From NCBI GenBank assembly GCA_037039925.1, contig JAXRKP010002065.1, positions 1-64,000 of the forward strand: 64,000 bases of DNA, written 5' to 3'. Below, one piece after another: positions 33,111 through 45,099 of the stretch. Source of the stretch: Doris montereyensis (taxonomy: Eukaryota; Mollusca; Gastropoda; Nudibranchia; Dorididae). Position numbers and translations under genes: made by a program. The notes below the pieces were generated by a model. It saw only the letters and a list, made by a program, of their open reading frames with translations. It did no database searches and had not been told where the DNA came from. Every line of letters begins with the position of its first letter. Position 1 is the first letter of the stretch.

Positions 33111-33189
33111 CCATACACCGAAAGGTAGAATGGGAACTGATAAAGAAAGAAAAAGAAAGATTTTTTTAGTGATAAAGTGATATAACATT

Positions 33190-34360
33190 TTGTCTTCTCA
33201 CATGGTTATAAGGTAGGATGGGAACTGATACTGATAAAGAAATAAAGAAATAAATATTATTTTCTGTTTTAAGAATCATATACTTGCATCCATCTTCATA
33301 CTAGTTATAACTATGTTCCACTACCCAAAGAATGAAAATATGCCAAATTGAGCGTATCATCGTGGTAATTTAAGTGAATAAATTTCATTTTCATGAGTTG
33401 AATACTAAATTGTATGTCTTATGTTGGTGATTTATGTGTTTAATGAAACATTTGCAGAAATTCAATGTTTTAATAATGCTGTTGAAATTTATCATCCCGT
33501 AACAATGTCATTAAATTCGGTGCATATTCCTGTAATGGAGCCACATTTGCTTTTACAATCCTGTAACAAACACTTACACTGTTGTTGCTCTAACGCTATA
33601 CTGCCGCACAAGCCTGTATCTGCATTTTATCATACTTTTGAAGTGATTTCGTCATTGACGTCTATATGCCATATGCCATTATTGGACAGGCATGATAATT
33701 GATATATTCAGGTTTCAAGTCATTTCTTCGAAAAACCTTGAATTGACGCCGATTTTTCTTTATCTTGTAAAATTTGGTTAATGCGGATTACAGGGTTGTT
33801 GTACTCAGGCGACGATGTATAACATTATCGCTCTATGCCAGAGTTCACAACATATCAATAGATAAGAAAGACACTATGTACGTCTGTCATTGTCACCGTC
33901 TGTTCCTGTCTTGTTTATGAATCTAATCCCGCCAATTTATCTATTACTGAATAAATATATCATAGCCTCCACGAGCTTTCCTTTTCTTGACGGACATTCG
34001 GAGTAGCCGAAAAGAACTGCGCCTTAAACTGTTTCGCTGCAAGAACAAGAGGCGAAGGATAACAGTTCCCTACTAGTATTATGCTATGATGGAGGTGAGG
34101 TCGATTTGTTTTTATGGCCTTGACCACTTATTCCTTGTTTCCTGTGTATTTGCATCCACAAGGAGCATATTGCAACATATAAGAGGATACATTTTAAGTA
34201 TAAAATGTATAAATGTGTTGGCTTTATGTCTATCGAATGACACCCAATGTTCAATTTCCAATGTAAATATGTATACATCCCATGTTTCGATTGCCCTGAA
34301 TGGACAAACAAGATTGTTTTATTATAATTATTATCGTGAAATCAGGATTTATTCTTAAAG
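33190..34360. other. Stretch with no recognised feature
   Basis: AT-rich single-copy-looking sequence. Short frames (for example 33421-33702) have no family resemblance and no splice context that I can support. Confidence 0.4.
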
Positions 34361-35584
34361 CAGACCTCCATAAACTCTAAATACGTTCTACGTGCTCGTC
34401 GATGCTTGGGGAGAGACGGTATTTTTGTTATAAACAGGGGACATAAGTTGAAGGTTTCAAGATGTTCTCTGTGTGACGTGTTTCCCTCGCCCACTGAACT
34501 AAGGTCATGGCCATAGATGCCCAGCCAACCAATGGCTGAGTTTCCCAATAAAACCCTCTATGACCAACAGTAAACCAGCTCTCTAGGGGAGCTAAACGAG
34601 CTTTGGCATTGAAAGGTAGCCCCTTTCTTACCCAGCGTAACTAATGGGGCTCACCCGATCGCAGAAGGTGAATTAAGCCGCATTGCGCATGACCCCTAGC
34701 CCCGAAACTAGCTGAAATCGTAAACTAAACGGTTTGTCGCCGTTTTTAGGGCTCTCTCGGAGCTCGAACGACCCATTTGAAGCGAAGAAGAAGACGTGAT
34801 CATAGTAAAAAAACACTAGGAAAGATTATTTTATCTACATGAACATTTTCAGTGTTTAAACCTGAACATGTCAACCGCTATTTCTCTCAGCCCTGTGGAA
34901 AACTAAAAACTAGGAATAAACAAGTTTGAGTACAATGCATGTCTCTCTTGATTGCTTGTGTTCAATCGACTGCATGTCACTTGTGGGCCAGCATTGATGG
35001 GGATTATAGTCTGGTTAATTGCCAGTTTGTGTTCCGCTGCCAGAGTTTCTCTGTGAGGAAGATTGCAAGCGCTCAGTGACGAACGATGACTTCATGCTAG
35101 AGGCATAGAGATTCTTTCAAACAAACAACAATCAAACGAAAAGTTTGTCACACTTCAGCTTACTCCCGAACGTATTTATTTTATTTTTCAATTTCAAGTA
35201 ATGTCTTCAGCACGTACCAGAAAAAGACGACTGATTATGTCGATACAATATGTTATCAGAAGGGACCGACGAAAGTGAGTAACCACGATTAGACAGAGAT
35301 TGAAATGTGACAAAATATCGCTCACGGACTTCTATTGAAGATGCCTAGAATAGCAACGTAGACCTTGGAATCGTGATATAATTCATCCACCTTATCGCAT
35401 ACGTTAACAACAGAAGAAAAAGAAGTCAGAAGCGAAAAACAAATTCGAATGACAAAGCAAAAGTTAAAGTCTGAGCCCACCCCCGATGATGGATTTGAAT
35501 TTACCACCAAAAAAAACACACCTCAAAAAACAAAAACAAAAGCAAAACAAACAACACACACACACAAACAAACAAACAACTGTC
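34361..35584. other. Stretch with no recognised feature, locally GC-richer
   Basis: 34560-34780 is distinctly less AT-rich (GCATTGCGCATGACCCC, CTCTCGGAGCTCGAACG) but shows no open frame, tRNA fold or known repeat head. The rest is AT-rich and ends in a CA/AAAC-rich stretch next to a retroelement tail. Confidence 0.4.
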
Positions 35585-36060
35585 TTTCTTTTCTTTATCA
35601 TTTCCCATTCTACATTACGATGTACGGGTTCAGATACCCGAGATGATCTTTCTCCAGGATTCCCTGTCCTGGCATTTTCTATTTCCTTCCAAAAATGTTA
35701 AATTTCTATGCTTTAATGCCTCTTAAATATCTTCTTCCCACTTTCTCCGAGGCCTGCCTTTTGGTCTTTTACCTTGGGTTTTAGCACTGTATACTGATTT
35801 AGTTATTATAGTGTCATTCATTCTGTTTACGTGTCCAAATCATCTCAATTGATTTATTTCTATCTTAGTTTTTATGCCATCTGCTTTGGTTTGATCTCTT
35901 ATTCTTGCGTTTCTGATTTTGTCTCTTTTAGTTTTTCCTACTTCTCTTCTTAGACATTTAATTTCAGCTGCCCGTATTTTACTGTATTTTCTACTGTCTA
36001 AGGTCCAGGTTTCTGCTGCCATAGAGGAGAGTAGGACAATAAACTGTATTGTATACTGCC
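35585..36060 (-). mobile_element. 3' fragment of the 30-33 kb retrotransposon family
   Basis: In reverse it encodes METWTLDSRKYSKIRAAEIK-like text, then [14 protein letters not shown], then the KRPKGRPRRK tail (frames broken), ending at TTTCTTTTCTTTATCA. It is clearly homologous to 32700-33165. Confidence 0.85.
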
Positions 36061-36079
36061 ATGTGAGAGAAAAACAACA

Positions 36080-37275
36080 TGATGTTTAATTACTTTTTAT
36101 TCACTTATCCTCGTGGTGCTTGGCAGCACATAAGGCCGACACAGTGGATCGCCATTGAACACGATCAGATGCCAATTTTGTCATCTGCCCCCACGTCCAT
36201 CCTTGGGTCTTCATCTCTTTTTTGATGCTTCTCCTCCAGGTTTCTAGCGGGTGATCTCTCTTCTCTGATGGGTCCATCTGAGGGCTATTTTAGGGATGGT
36301 ATCAGCACTCATCCTAAGGATGTGATCAATCCTATTCCATTTTCTTCTCCTCACAATCTGGGATATTGACTCCAGTGATGTTCTTTCTTGATGGTCGCTG
36401 TTTGACATCGTGTTTGGTAAAAATATTTTGAGGATCTTTCTGAGACTGAGACATTTGTTTTGAAAGGTGTCCAGCTTTCTACAGATGTTATTTGTTTTTT
36501 TTTAAAGATTCAGCACCACAAAGAAGGACAGCTAGAATATTAGATTTGTAGAATCTGAGTTTTGTTTAAATTGAGATTTTTCTTAAATTCGAAATATTTT
36601 TCAGTGATCCAAATACTTTTCTTGCTTTTGTTAACATTTCTCATCGTCAGAATTTGCATTTTGAGTAATTTTACTTTCAAGATATGTGAAAGTTAGTATA
36701 TCCTCAATCTCATTGTTTCCAAGTTTCACCGGTTGTTTCGATTTGTTGTTCGTCTTCATCATTTTTGTTTTTCCAATTTTTATGTGTAACCCCAGTTTTT
36801 TGTGCATTGTTATCAGCTTGTTGTGTTTTGGTTTGTATATCTGTGATGTTCTGTGACAAGAGTACAACATCATCAGCAAAATCAAGGTCATCTAATATTT
36901 CAGTGAATGTCCACCTTAGTCCTGTTTTCTTATTTTCAACAGATTGCTTCATAATCCAATTGATAGCAAGGCAGAATAGAAAAGGTGATAGAATGCAGCC
37001 CTGTTTCACACTTGTATTGATGTTCACCCTCTCCGTCAATTTATTTACACATATTACTTTAGCATGGATGTCCCTGTAAAGCAGTTTGATTATGCTAACT
37101 ACCTTATAGGAAGGCCATAGTGTCGTAGGATGTTCCATAATGCAGTTCTGTGTATACTATCAAAAGCCTTTTCAAAATCTATAAAGTTTGAGTAAAGGGG
37201 AGCATTCCATTTTTGGCATTGTTCAATTAAGGAATATTTAATTGTTTCCCCGTCTTTGAATATAATTTTCATTTC
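36080..37275 (-). pseudogene. Second non-LTR retrotransposon family, 5'-truncated RT remnant
   Basis: Reading right to left: QCQKWNAPLYSNFIDFEKAF then D, VKQGCILSPFLFCLAINWIM, TEILDDLDFADDVVLLSQNI, KIGKTKMMKTNNKSKQPVKL, FTYLESKITQNANSDDE, and a tail GWTWGQMTKLASDRVQWRST followed by VSALCAAKHHE. FADD and QGC-x-LSPFLF are RT motifs 5 and 4. The LDDLDFADD...WGQxxKLAxDRxQW combination marks a different family from the 30-33 kb element, common in marine invertebrates and flatworms. Several stops. Confidence 0.8.
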
Positions 37276-37840
37276 TCTTGGCTGTCATTTTAAACAGGTT
37301 TGTATATGATTAAACATTTGGAGCTGTACCGTTCATGTCTACACGCCTAGCCCCTGTATCGAAAACAGACTCTATCGTATAATCGTAATAGATATCGCAC
37401 GGGGTATAATAACAAAAACATGCTTGAATATAGAAATAAAGATAGCGATGGATTTATGGTCCGTATCCCTGCACAAGTGCAGGATCACCGACTACATCAT
37501 TTCATTCAAATCAAAGTCTATTTGTTGTGTGTCAAGAGCTCTGTTACCAGGTCAGAGCAACCCTATGTTACATGTCAAACCTAGTTGCTATCTGATCCCA
37601 AAATCATTTTCACTTGAGGATGTTTTCTATCAGAAGCGCTATTTATTGATAAAGGAAATTGTTATAGTTTTCCTCGTCTTTGAGTAGAGTTTTCATTCAC
37701 CTAATCCGTCATTTTCAACAAGCTTTGTGATTAAAAAGTTCGAATATTATCGTTCAGGCCTACCCACATAACGTCAATATCGAGTACTGACTCGATCTCA
37801 TAATCGTATTTGGTATCATCTGGGGGATACAACATGTTTG
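37230..37840 (+). repeat. Imperfect direct repeat, about 170 bp, 415 bp apart
   Basis: 37245-37420 (CCCGTCTTTGAATATAATTT, then CCGTTCATGTCTAC, ATAATCGTAATAGATATC) resembles 37670-37835 (CTCGTCTTTGAGTAGAGTTT, then TCGTTCAGGCCTAC, ATAATCGTATTTGGTATC) in order and spacing. The first copy overlaps the start of the reversed RT remnant, so the pair may be two copies of an element end. Confidence 0.5.
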
Positions 37841-38221
37841 TCGTTGCTAAGTTCCAGCGTTGCTTTGAATTCCTCTCCGATGATCAACATGGCATGTTAT
37901 GTACACCTGCCACTTTTCCCTCTATCGGCTTGTGCAATAATAATAATTATAATGCATGTAATATGAAATCAACAAAATTAAGGAAAAAGCAACACAGAAA
38001 CGAAAATTTTCATTACTCCATGGACGTAGTTATTACAGAGCTAATACCAACTCCAGGCCAACGTTCCATCAGTCCGTCTAGGAGGTATGGAGTGGTGTAC
38101 GTAATTCTACATTGCATGTTCACAAATTGAAATAAGCTTCCGCTCCTTGAGCCTCTCGGCCTGAACGCAACTATAAGGTTGTTTGGCCTCTTTTTCTACT
38201 TTCTAGATGTGTTTCTCTATT

Positions 38222-38236
38222 ATGTCTATATATCTG

Positions 38237-38317
<81 letters not shown>

Positions 38318-38334
38318 TTATATATCTATCTATT

Positions 38335-38412
<78 letters not shown>

Positions 38413-38482
38413 GTCTATTTGTCTATCTGTCTATCGATCTATCTGTCTATCTATCCACAATATCTATCTATCTATTTATATA

Positions 38483-38569
<87 letters not shown>

Positions 38570-38677
38570 TCTATCTCCTATCTAACTATCCATCTATCCA
38601 TCTATTCATCTATCTATCTATCTCATCTGTGTGACTGTCTGTCTGTTTATCTATCTATCTATCAATCAATCTATCTA

Positions 38678-38768
<91 letters not shown>

Positions 38769-38810
38769 ACCTACCTACCTACCTACCAACCTAACTATCT
38801 ACATATCTAT

Positions 38811-38880
<70 letters not shown>

Positions 38881-39055
38881 CGCTGTTTGTCTGGCTGGCT
38901 GTATGTCTATCTATTTATCTGTATGTCTGTCTTTCTATCTATTTATCGGCCTGTCTGTCTATTTGCCTGTCTGTCTGACTGGCTGGCTGGTTGGCTGGTT
39001 GTCTATTTATCCATCCATCTATATATCTACCTATCTATCTGTCTTATTATACATC
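38222..39055. repeat. Very long CTAT / AT microsatellite complex
   Basis: Alternating blocks of (CTAT)n and (AT)n, three AT blocks of about 70, 70 and 90 bp, then (CCTA)n and (CTGT/GGCT)n decay products. The three long frames over it (Ser-Ile-Tyr-Leu) are produced by the repeat and are not genes. Confidence 0.97.
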
Positions 39056-39059
39056 CATT

Positions 39060-40480
39060 ATTAAATGTATAGATTTAGACATGATACGGGTTTGGAATTT
39101 GTTTTCATTTTGAGCTACCGCCATTTGGACGAAATAAGTTTGGTCTTACTATGCCAACATTCTATTTCCTGTTATTGGCGAACATGCACCTGGTGAAACG
39201 AGACGGCGGCGTTGCCTATTATACACTGCACCAAAAGGTTATACAATAACATTGATAACCAAGCAAGTGCCATCATTATACAGAAACTTCATTACACATT
39301 CTACACTCATGATGTGTTCTAATTGCTACTCAGTTTTTCAATTTCTCACTATACTTAGCCTTGGAAGTTAAACAACGTACAGCTCTTAACATAAACAGTA
39401 CACTTCTCTTCAAAATAGGTCAATGATATTTATCGTCGGTGAGACTGTCGAAACACGTAAGTCCGCCTGACGTAATCTTTCATTTTCAGGAGAGGCAAAA
39501 CATCAAAAACAAAAAACCATCACAAATAATCGAGCCGTTTTGGGAGGAAAAGGGAAATTGTTGTTTAGATCATGTGCGAAAAATAGATTCAAGGTATTCG
39601 AGGACACGAAAAAAGCATTTTTTATGACACATTTCACACTCCATATATCGTGGACGTAACACGTTTAGACAGTTTCACTGACGTTATGTCATTTGCCTAA
39701 CAAGATTACAGAATATGTATGCTTTATTTAGGCTTTCTGTTGTTACCATTTCCTATCAAATAATATAGAATAACATTATATTCAATAAGAATATTACTCT
39801 GACAATGATCTGCCCACAGGATACACCTGCCGAGGTCGAAGCGTGATCTATTTGTATGAACAGGTTGCATTCTCAAGGTTGGTATTCTCATTAAATTTAT
39901 TATGGTCAACATCCATAGACACGATTCGTCAAGAAATAGTACCAAACAAACAAACTATAGTTATGAATGGGCTTTTTTAATATTGTATTATTTCTTTCGG
40001 GAATATATTACAACTGAAGGAACACCGTCTATAGATTTTCACCTGTTCACTTACGAAAGTCGTGATTACTACTATGACTATGACTGTAAATCTACACCAC
40101 CGACGCGTCAAAGGCGTCCGGTGTACCGATTGACCATTGGGTATCGACTTTCTGCAGGCGATGTCTGTCTGCTGATAGTGAGGACGGTTGGGTGACATTG
40201 AATCTATAGAAATCAATACAGGAAACAAGCTCGTAAATGTTATCATGTCCTTGAATCACGTTGACAAATTCATCCCCCTCTATTCGCCCCCCCAACGTAC
40301 AATTAGAGACATGCTAATTTAACATCTCTTCCTAAGACATATTAGTGTATACTATAACAGTAACTTCATAACAGCATTGTGTATCTGACACTAATTTCCT
40401 CTTCATTTCCGTTGTTGGAGATTGTTCAAAGTTCACGGTATAAAAGGGAGACTTGGGAATAGTAACAAATGAGGTTTACA
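39060..40480. other. Stretch with no recognised feature
   Basis: Unique-looking, AT-rich sequence. Frames of 60-100 codons on both strands (for example 39902-40195) lack recognisable motifs and have no convincing exon borders. Confidence 0.4.
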
Positions 40481-40489
40481 CATAATGTA

Positions 40490-41058
40490 ATGTACAGTCA
40501 AAAAGAGAATCCAGACGTGATGGAAAAGATGAAGGAAAGTGTCGGGAGGTATACATTATAAGAATATATCTGCACAAAATGAAAGGGAAGATGTATAAAA
40601 CAGTAATTCGTCTAGCAATAATGTATGGCCTAGAAACCGTTGCCCCGACAAAAAGACGACAAGATGAGTTAGAGGTGACTGAGATGAAGATGGTGTGGTT
40701 CGCCCTGGGTGTGTCGAGGATGGATAACATTGGAATAAACACATCCGAAGAGAAACCAAAGTAGATACATAGGCCAGGAGGCAAAGTTAGGGAAGCCTAC
40801 CGGGATGGTAGGGACATGTAAAGAGAACGGATACGGTATGGAATATATTGGACAGAAGATGTTGCAGATGGACATATCGTGCAGAAGGAAGAAGGGAAGA
40901 TCAAAACGAAGACATCATAATACGTATATGATGCAAGAAGACATGAAGATCGTTGGTGCAAGAGATGGGGATGAACAGGATAAGACAAAGTGGAAAAGGT
41001 TGATCTGCTGTGGCGACCCCTAACGGGAAACGCCGAAAGGTGAAGAAGAAGATAATGT
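40490..41058 (+). pseudogene. RTE/BovB-like retroelement 3' tail
   Basis: KMYKTVIRLAIMYGLETVAP, TKRRQDELEVTEMKMVWFAL and GVSRMDNI are followed by broken frames with RRKKGRSKRRHH and EDMKIVGARDGDEQDKTKWK, then RLICCGDP-stop. This is the well-known C-terminal tail (GLETVALTKRQ...ELKMLRFSLG...GRPKRR...CGDP) of elements abundant in fish and invertebrates, with the typical end CGACCCCTAACGGGAAACGCCGAAAGG and a GAAGAAGAAG tail. Confidence 0.8.
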
Positions 41059-41359
41059 ATAGACACTTTCATCTTTAAATTGAGTAATATTGGAAATACG
41101 GGTACATGTATTTAAAAGGGGGGACCCAAAAAGAAAAACTTGGATTGTTTTCTTTGCTGTTTCGTTAACACACATTTCAAGGTGAAAGCTGTTTTACTTT
41201 GATTTGCTGTTGTTTTTTTAGTGGAGGGTAGCACAAGTAAATAAGAGAAGAGAAGATTTGCACGTTTGATATATACACTAGCCTTGGGATCTAGGTGGTG
41301 ATAGTTTAGCATATGGGGAACTTATTTAAAAGAAAAATCATGTAAGTGCTGTTAATTGT

Positions 41360-41491
41360 GTTGACATCGACTTCATGGTGAATGATATTTTTGTTGATAT
41401 CGACTTCATGGTGAATGATATTTTTGTTGACATTGACTTCATGATGCATGATATTTTTGTTGACATTGACTCCATGGTGAATGATATTTTT
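41360..41491 (+). repeat. Minisatellite, 33 bp x 4
   Basis: The unit is GTTGACATTGACTTCATGGT plus GAATGATATTTTT, starting at 41360, 41393, 41426 and 41459. Confidence 0.9.
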
Positions 41492-41796
41492 GTTTCACTT
41501 TGGTTTTGGATTTCAAAGATAGGGGAGCATAAACTGAAATCGTCTTAATGACAGTGACAGTCTTATTGCTGTTTTGTTCACACTTATGCCAATGTGAAAG
41601 CTGTTTTACTTTGATTTGCTAGTGTTTTTAGGGAAGTGGATTTGGGGTTGTAGCGTCATGATGTGTCTCAGTGTGTATTTAATCTGAGAACATTGATTAT
41701 CTTTGTTTCCACTGAATGGGATCATTTTTAGGAATTTTTTCTTCAAGTTAGGTTTTTCTCAACGGAGAACTCAAGTTAGCCTGCTTGGGAAGGGGG

Positions 41797-42112
41797 GGGT
41801 GGTAGTCCAGAGGCAAGGTGTCGGCCTCTCAATCCAAAGGTAGTGGGTTCGATCCCCGTCAACGGTTGACAAACTTTCTCGAATATTTTCGAACAATATC
41901 TACCCCCTGGTCCAGGTAAGTGGATCGACGCCTAGTCCCATCGGAGACGGACGATAAAAAGGAGGTCCCGTGTGTATATCACAACACTCTGCATGCGTTA
42001 AAGATCTCTTGGCTGTTTACAGGGCAGTCTGGGCAAAATTAAAAATCGTACCGAAAATCCCGAGATCACCTTAGTTGTGGATGTGGGTAAATCAAATCAA
42101 ATCAAATCAAAT
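41797..42112 (+). mobile_element. SINE family B, full-length copy
   Basis: It has GGTAGTCCAGAGGCAAGGTG, the B box GGGTTCGATCCCC, TCCCATCGGAGACGGACGAT, TTGGCTGTTTACAGGGCAGT and a tail of four AAATC units. It is the best-preserved copy in the window and a good consensus template. Confidence 0.88.
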
Positions 42113-42310
42113 TGCCCTGCTTGAAGAATTCTGGGAAATCAACAATGATGAAAGAACAATTGAAGGTGAACTTGGTAGCAGGCTCAAGCTCTATGATGGA
42201 TAATGTTATTACCCATGTTGGAATAGCGTCGAGTGAATACGTTTTGTTGGGAGACGCTTTTACAGTTGATGTCAAATTCCCTCTTCGGTGGTTACGAATT
42301 CAAAATCGCT

Positions 42311-42748
42311 CAGTACACGTACGTTGATGGGGGTGTTACTTGCTAAATCGCTCAGTACACGTGCGTTGATGGGGGTGTTACTTGCTAAATCGCTCAGTAC
42401 TCGTACGTAGATGGGGGTGTTACTTGCTAAATCGCTCAGTACACGTACGTTGATGGGGGTGTTACTTGCTAAATCGCTCAGTACTCGTACGTTGATGGGG
42501 GTGTTATTTCTAAATCGCTCGGTACACGTACGTTGATGGGGGTGTTACTTGCTAAATCGCTCAGTACACGTACGTTGATGGGAGTGTTACTTGCTAAGTC
42601 GCTCAGTACACGTACGTTGATGGGGGTGTTACTTGCTAAATCGCTCAGTACACGTACGTTGATGGGGGTGTTACTTGCTAAATCGCTCAGTACACATACG
42701 TTGATGGGGGTGTTACTTGCTAAATCGCTCAGTACACGTACGTTGATA
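42311..42748 (+). repeat. Minisatellite, 42 bp x 10
   Basis: The unit is ACGTACGTTGATGGGGGTGT, TACTTGCTAAATCGCTCAGT and AC. The length is divisible by three, so frames remain open on both strands (GVLLAKSLSTRTLM and INVRVLSDLASNTP repeats). These are repeat artefacts. Confidence 0.93.
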
Positions 42749-42951
42749 TTTGGCAAGGTTGTAGATTATTTTGTGGACATGCAGTCTGGTTCATCGCCAC
42801 CACTAATTGTCTGCAGCTCTCCTATATTGTATTCATTTAATTTGACTTTACTCAAGTGTCTAGTTTCTTTTGATCTGGAGTATATTATTATAACCAGGAG
42901 TTTAAAAATAATTTAAACATCGACAATATTCATCTTAATATGACGGGATTT

Positions 42952-43075
42952 TAGGCGGGGCTATCGGTAGGTTCTACTTCTTTCCTTTCATACGTTATCT
43001 TTTATCATGCTGTTTCCTCTTAATTCACCCTGAGATCACCACATTTGGTGAAAGGGGTGAATTGCATTGAAACGT
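42952..43075 (+). repeat. Short repeat family C, copy 5
   Basis: It starts GGCGGGGCTATCGGTAGG, has the C/T-rich block and CACCCTGAGATCACCACATT then TGGTGAAAGGGGTGAATTGC. It lies 130 bp upstream of a family B SINE, as copy 1 does at 13.4 kb. Confidence 0.55.
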
Positions 43076-43206
43076 AAAAAACCCATAGAACTCTGACTGT
43101 TCAGACACAACCAAGTAATGAGAAGAAAAAAAATGTAAAGCCAAGACGTATCAATCTCTTATCCCAAGCTCATCATCTGTCAATGTTTCCGCCTAAAATC
43201 AAATTC

Positions 43207-43775
43207 ATTGACCCAGTGAGGGCCTCGGCGGTCCAGAGGCAAGAGTCCGTCTCTCAACCAAAAAGGTCAATGGGTTCGTACCTGACAGGTTGTCTCAACC
43301 AAAAGGTCATTGAGTTTGTGCCTGACAGGTTGTCTCAACCAAAAGGTCATTGGGTTCGTGCCTGACAGGTTGTCTCAATCAAAAGGTCATTGGGTTCGTG
43401 CCTGACAGGTTGTCTCAGTCTCAACCAAAAGGTAATGACCTGGGTTCGTGCCTCACAGGTTGTCTCTCAAAGGTCATGCCTTGGGTTCGTGTCTGACAGG
43501 TTGTCTCTCAACCAAAAGGTCATTGGGTTCGTGCCTGACAGGTTGTCTCTCAACCAAAAGGTCATGCCTTGGGTTCGTGCCTGAAAGGATGAAAACATTT
43601 TCTCGACGTTTTTTTTCGAGTAAAACCAACCCTCATGGTTCACGTAGTCGTATCGGAGATGGACGATAAGAAGGAGACCCAGTGTGCAGATCACACTCCA
43701 CGCTGCGCATTAAAGATACCGAGGCTGTTTAGAAGGCAGTCTGTGCAAAATCTTTAAAAAAAACCCAGTATCCTT
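43207..43775 (+). mobile_element. SINE family B copy with expanded B-box minisatellite
   Basis: The head CGGTCCAGAGGCAAGAGTCC is followed by about eight units of roughly 40 bp (43257-43585) with AACCAAAAGGTCATTGGGTT then CGTGCCTGACAGGTTGTCTC, each containing a B-box-like GGGTTCGTGCC. The normal body resumes at ATTTTCTCGACG and ends AAGGCAGTCTGTGCAAAATC. Confidence 0.85.
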
Positions 43776-43789
43776 CCTACATGTTACAT

Positions 43790-44935
43790 AGTTACTTATA
43801 CTTTTGAAGGGATTCCTTTAGTAGAGAAGTTTGTGATGTAATCAAATTTAAGTATGTGTAAAATTTCTATTAAATCTGTGACGTAATCGTTTTAGGGTGC
43901 CCTAGTATTAGTAGTATCGATTCGTTTATATCTGGAAATGGAAAGAATGTTGTAGAACAGTTAAGAATGGTGTGGAATTTCCGTTCTAGTTCTTAGTTTT
44001 CTACTCTAAATTATATATAGCGGGAGTTACCCATGATTGGGAGCGATGTAAAAAAGTGTAATGTGGTTTCCACCGTCTTTATGCCAGCTTAGATCGGCTA
44101 TATTTGTGCTTGCATCATTCATTGATTGATTGCCGACTGTGACTACTGTGAGTATAACAAATAGTCTTGTCATAGTTTTTAACCGAGTCTTGTTGTTACT
44201 AGATTGTATACGTCAACATCTAGATCTAGAGGGCAGTGGCGGCTCCATTTGTACACTACGTCTACCCCCCCCTTTCCCAGATCACCGCAGTCGTGAATGT
44301 GTATAAAATCAAATCAAATCAAATACAAAATCGATCAATGCAATTTTCTATGACTCTTAGACTACCCATTGTGTTGTAGAGATAATCACAGATTAACCTC
44401 GTATTGAGATTTCCTAAGATTTTACTAATCCTTACAAAACAAGCGTAACACACGAAAAATGCTTCAGTTACACAACAAAACCCGTGGTTTGGGATGGGGT
44501 GGGATGGTAGGGAAGGGACATTGTTTTGGTTTGGGTTTTTTTCCTTCATCAATCAATATTGAAGATAAACAACTTTTACCTATCCACATCCTTTCTATTG
44601 GAGGTTTTTAAATCATTATAACATCGCATCTATTAAACGATTAATGTTTGATTACCGAATTCATTTTCAACGCATCATTGACATCGGTGACAGCCGTAGT
44701 TGACTATGGGAAATTGTCTCAACAAACTCTCTCGGATCAACCAGTCCCAGAGAGAAAGCAAAACAATTGACGCTTCAGGTCTACCCAGCCGATTTAGAAT
44801 AATAATAATACTGATATTGATATAGTATAATATATTACCGATATATATTTTTACGAATAGATTTATGGTGTTGTGAAGATTCATTGGGGTTTGTTTTGTT
44901 TTGTTTTCGGCGGTGGGGGGGGGGGGGGATGTCAC
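43790..44935. other. Stretch with no gene
   Basis: AT-rich sequence holding only a family B tail (44225-44327) and short simple repeats, with no supported exon. Confidence 0.4.
44225..44327 (+). mobile_element. SINE family B, 3' tail fragment
   Basis: It has AGATCACCGCAGTCGTGAAT, GTGTATAAAATC and three AAATC units, the terminal part of family B. Confidence 0.6.
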
Positions 44936-45011
44936 GGTTTAAAGTGTTAGAATGGAGTCGGAGTGTACCCATTTATTTTTCAAAAACAAGAAGATAAGAA
45001 CGATATCAGTG

Positions 45012-45013
<2 letters not shown>

Positions 45014-45082
<69 letters not shown>
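45014..45082 (+). repeat. (CT)n microsatellite
   Basis: A pure CT run of about 34 units. Frames through it encode Leu-Ser or Arg-Glu runs only. Confidence 0.97.
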
Positions 45083-45088
<6 letters not shown>

Positions 45089-45099
45089 AAGGTTGTCAC

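Larger units (their letters stand above)
29998..33165 (+). mobile_element. Near-complete non-LTR retrotransposon (broken)
   Basis: The order is 5' tandem monomers, AP endonuclease, reverse transcriptase, C-terminal tail and 3' simple tail (TGATAAAGAAAGAAAAAG). The 3' end is shared with minus-strand copies at 35585-36060 and 49683-49923. All domains are interrupted by stops and frameshifts, and there is a G12 run at 31556-31571. The GKAAG-xYQVYPEMIK and KRPKGRPRRKWEEDIKEA blocks put it among RTE/Jockey-like elements with an APE domain, but the clade is not resolved. Confidence 0.85.

Noticed and set aside
38179..38978. Three long frames of Ser-Ile-Tyr-Leu repeats (up to 195 codons)
   Set aside because: They run entirely over CTAT and AT microsatellites; every frame is open because the repeat contains no stop in that phase.
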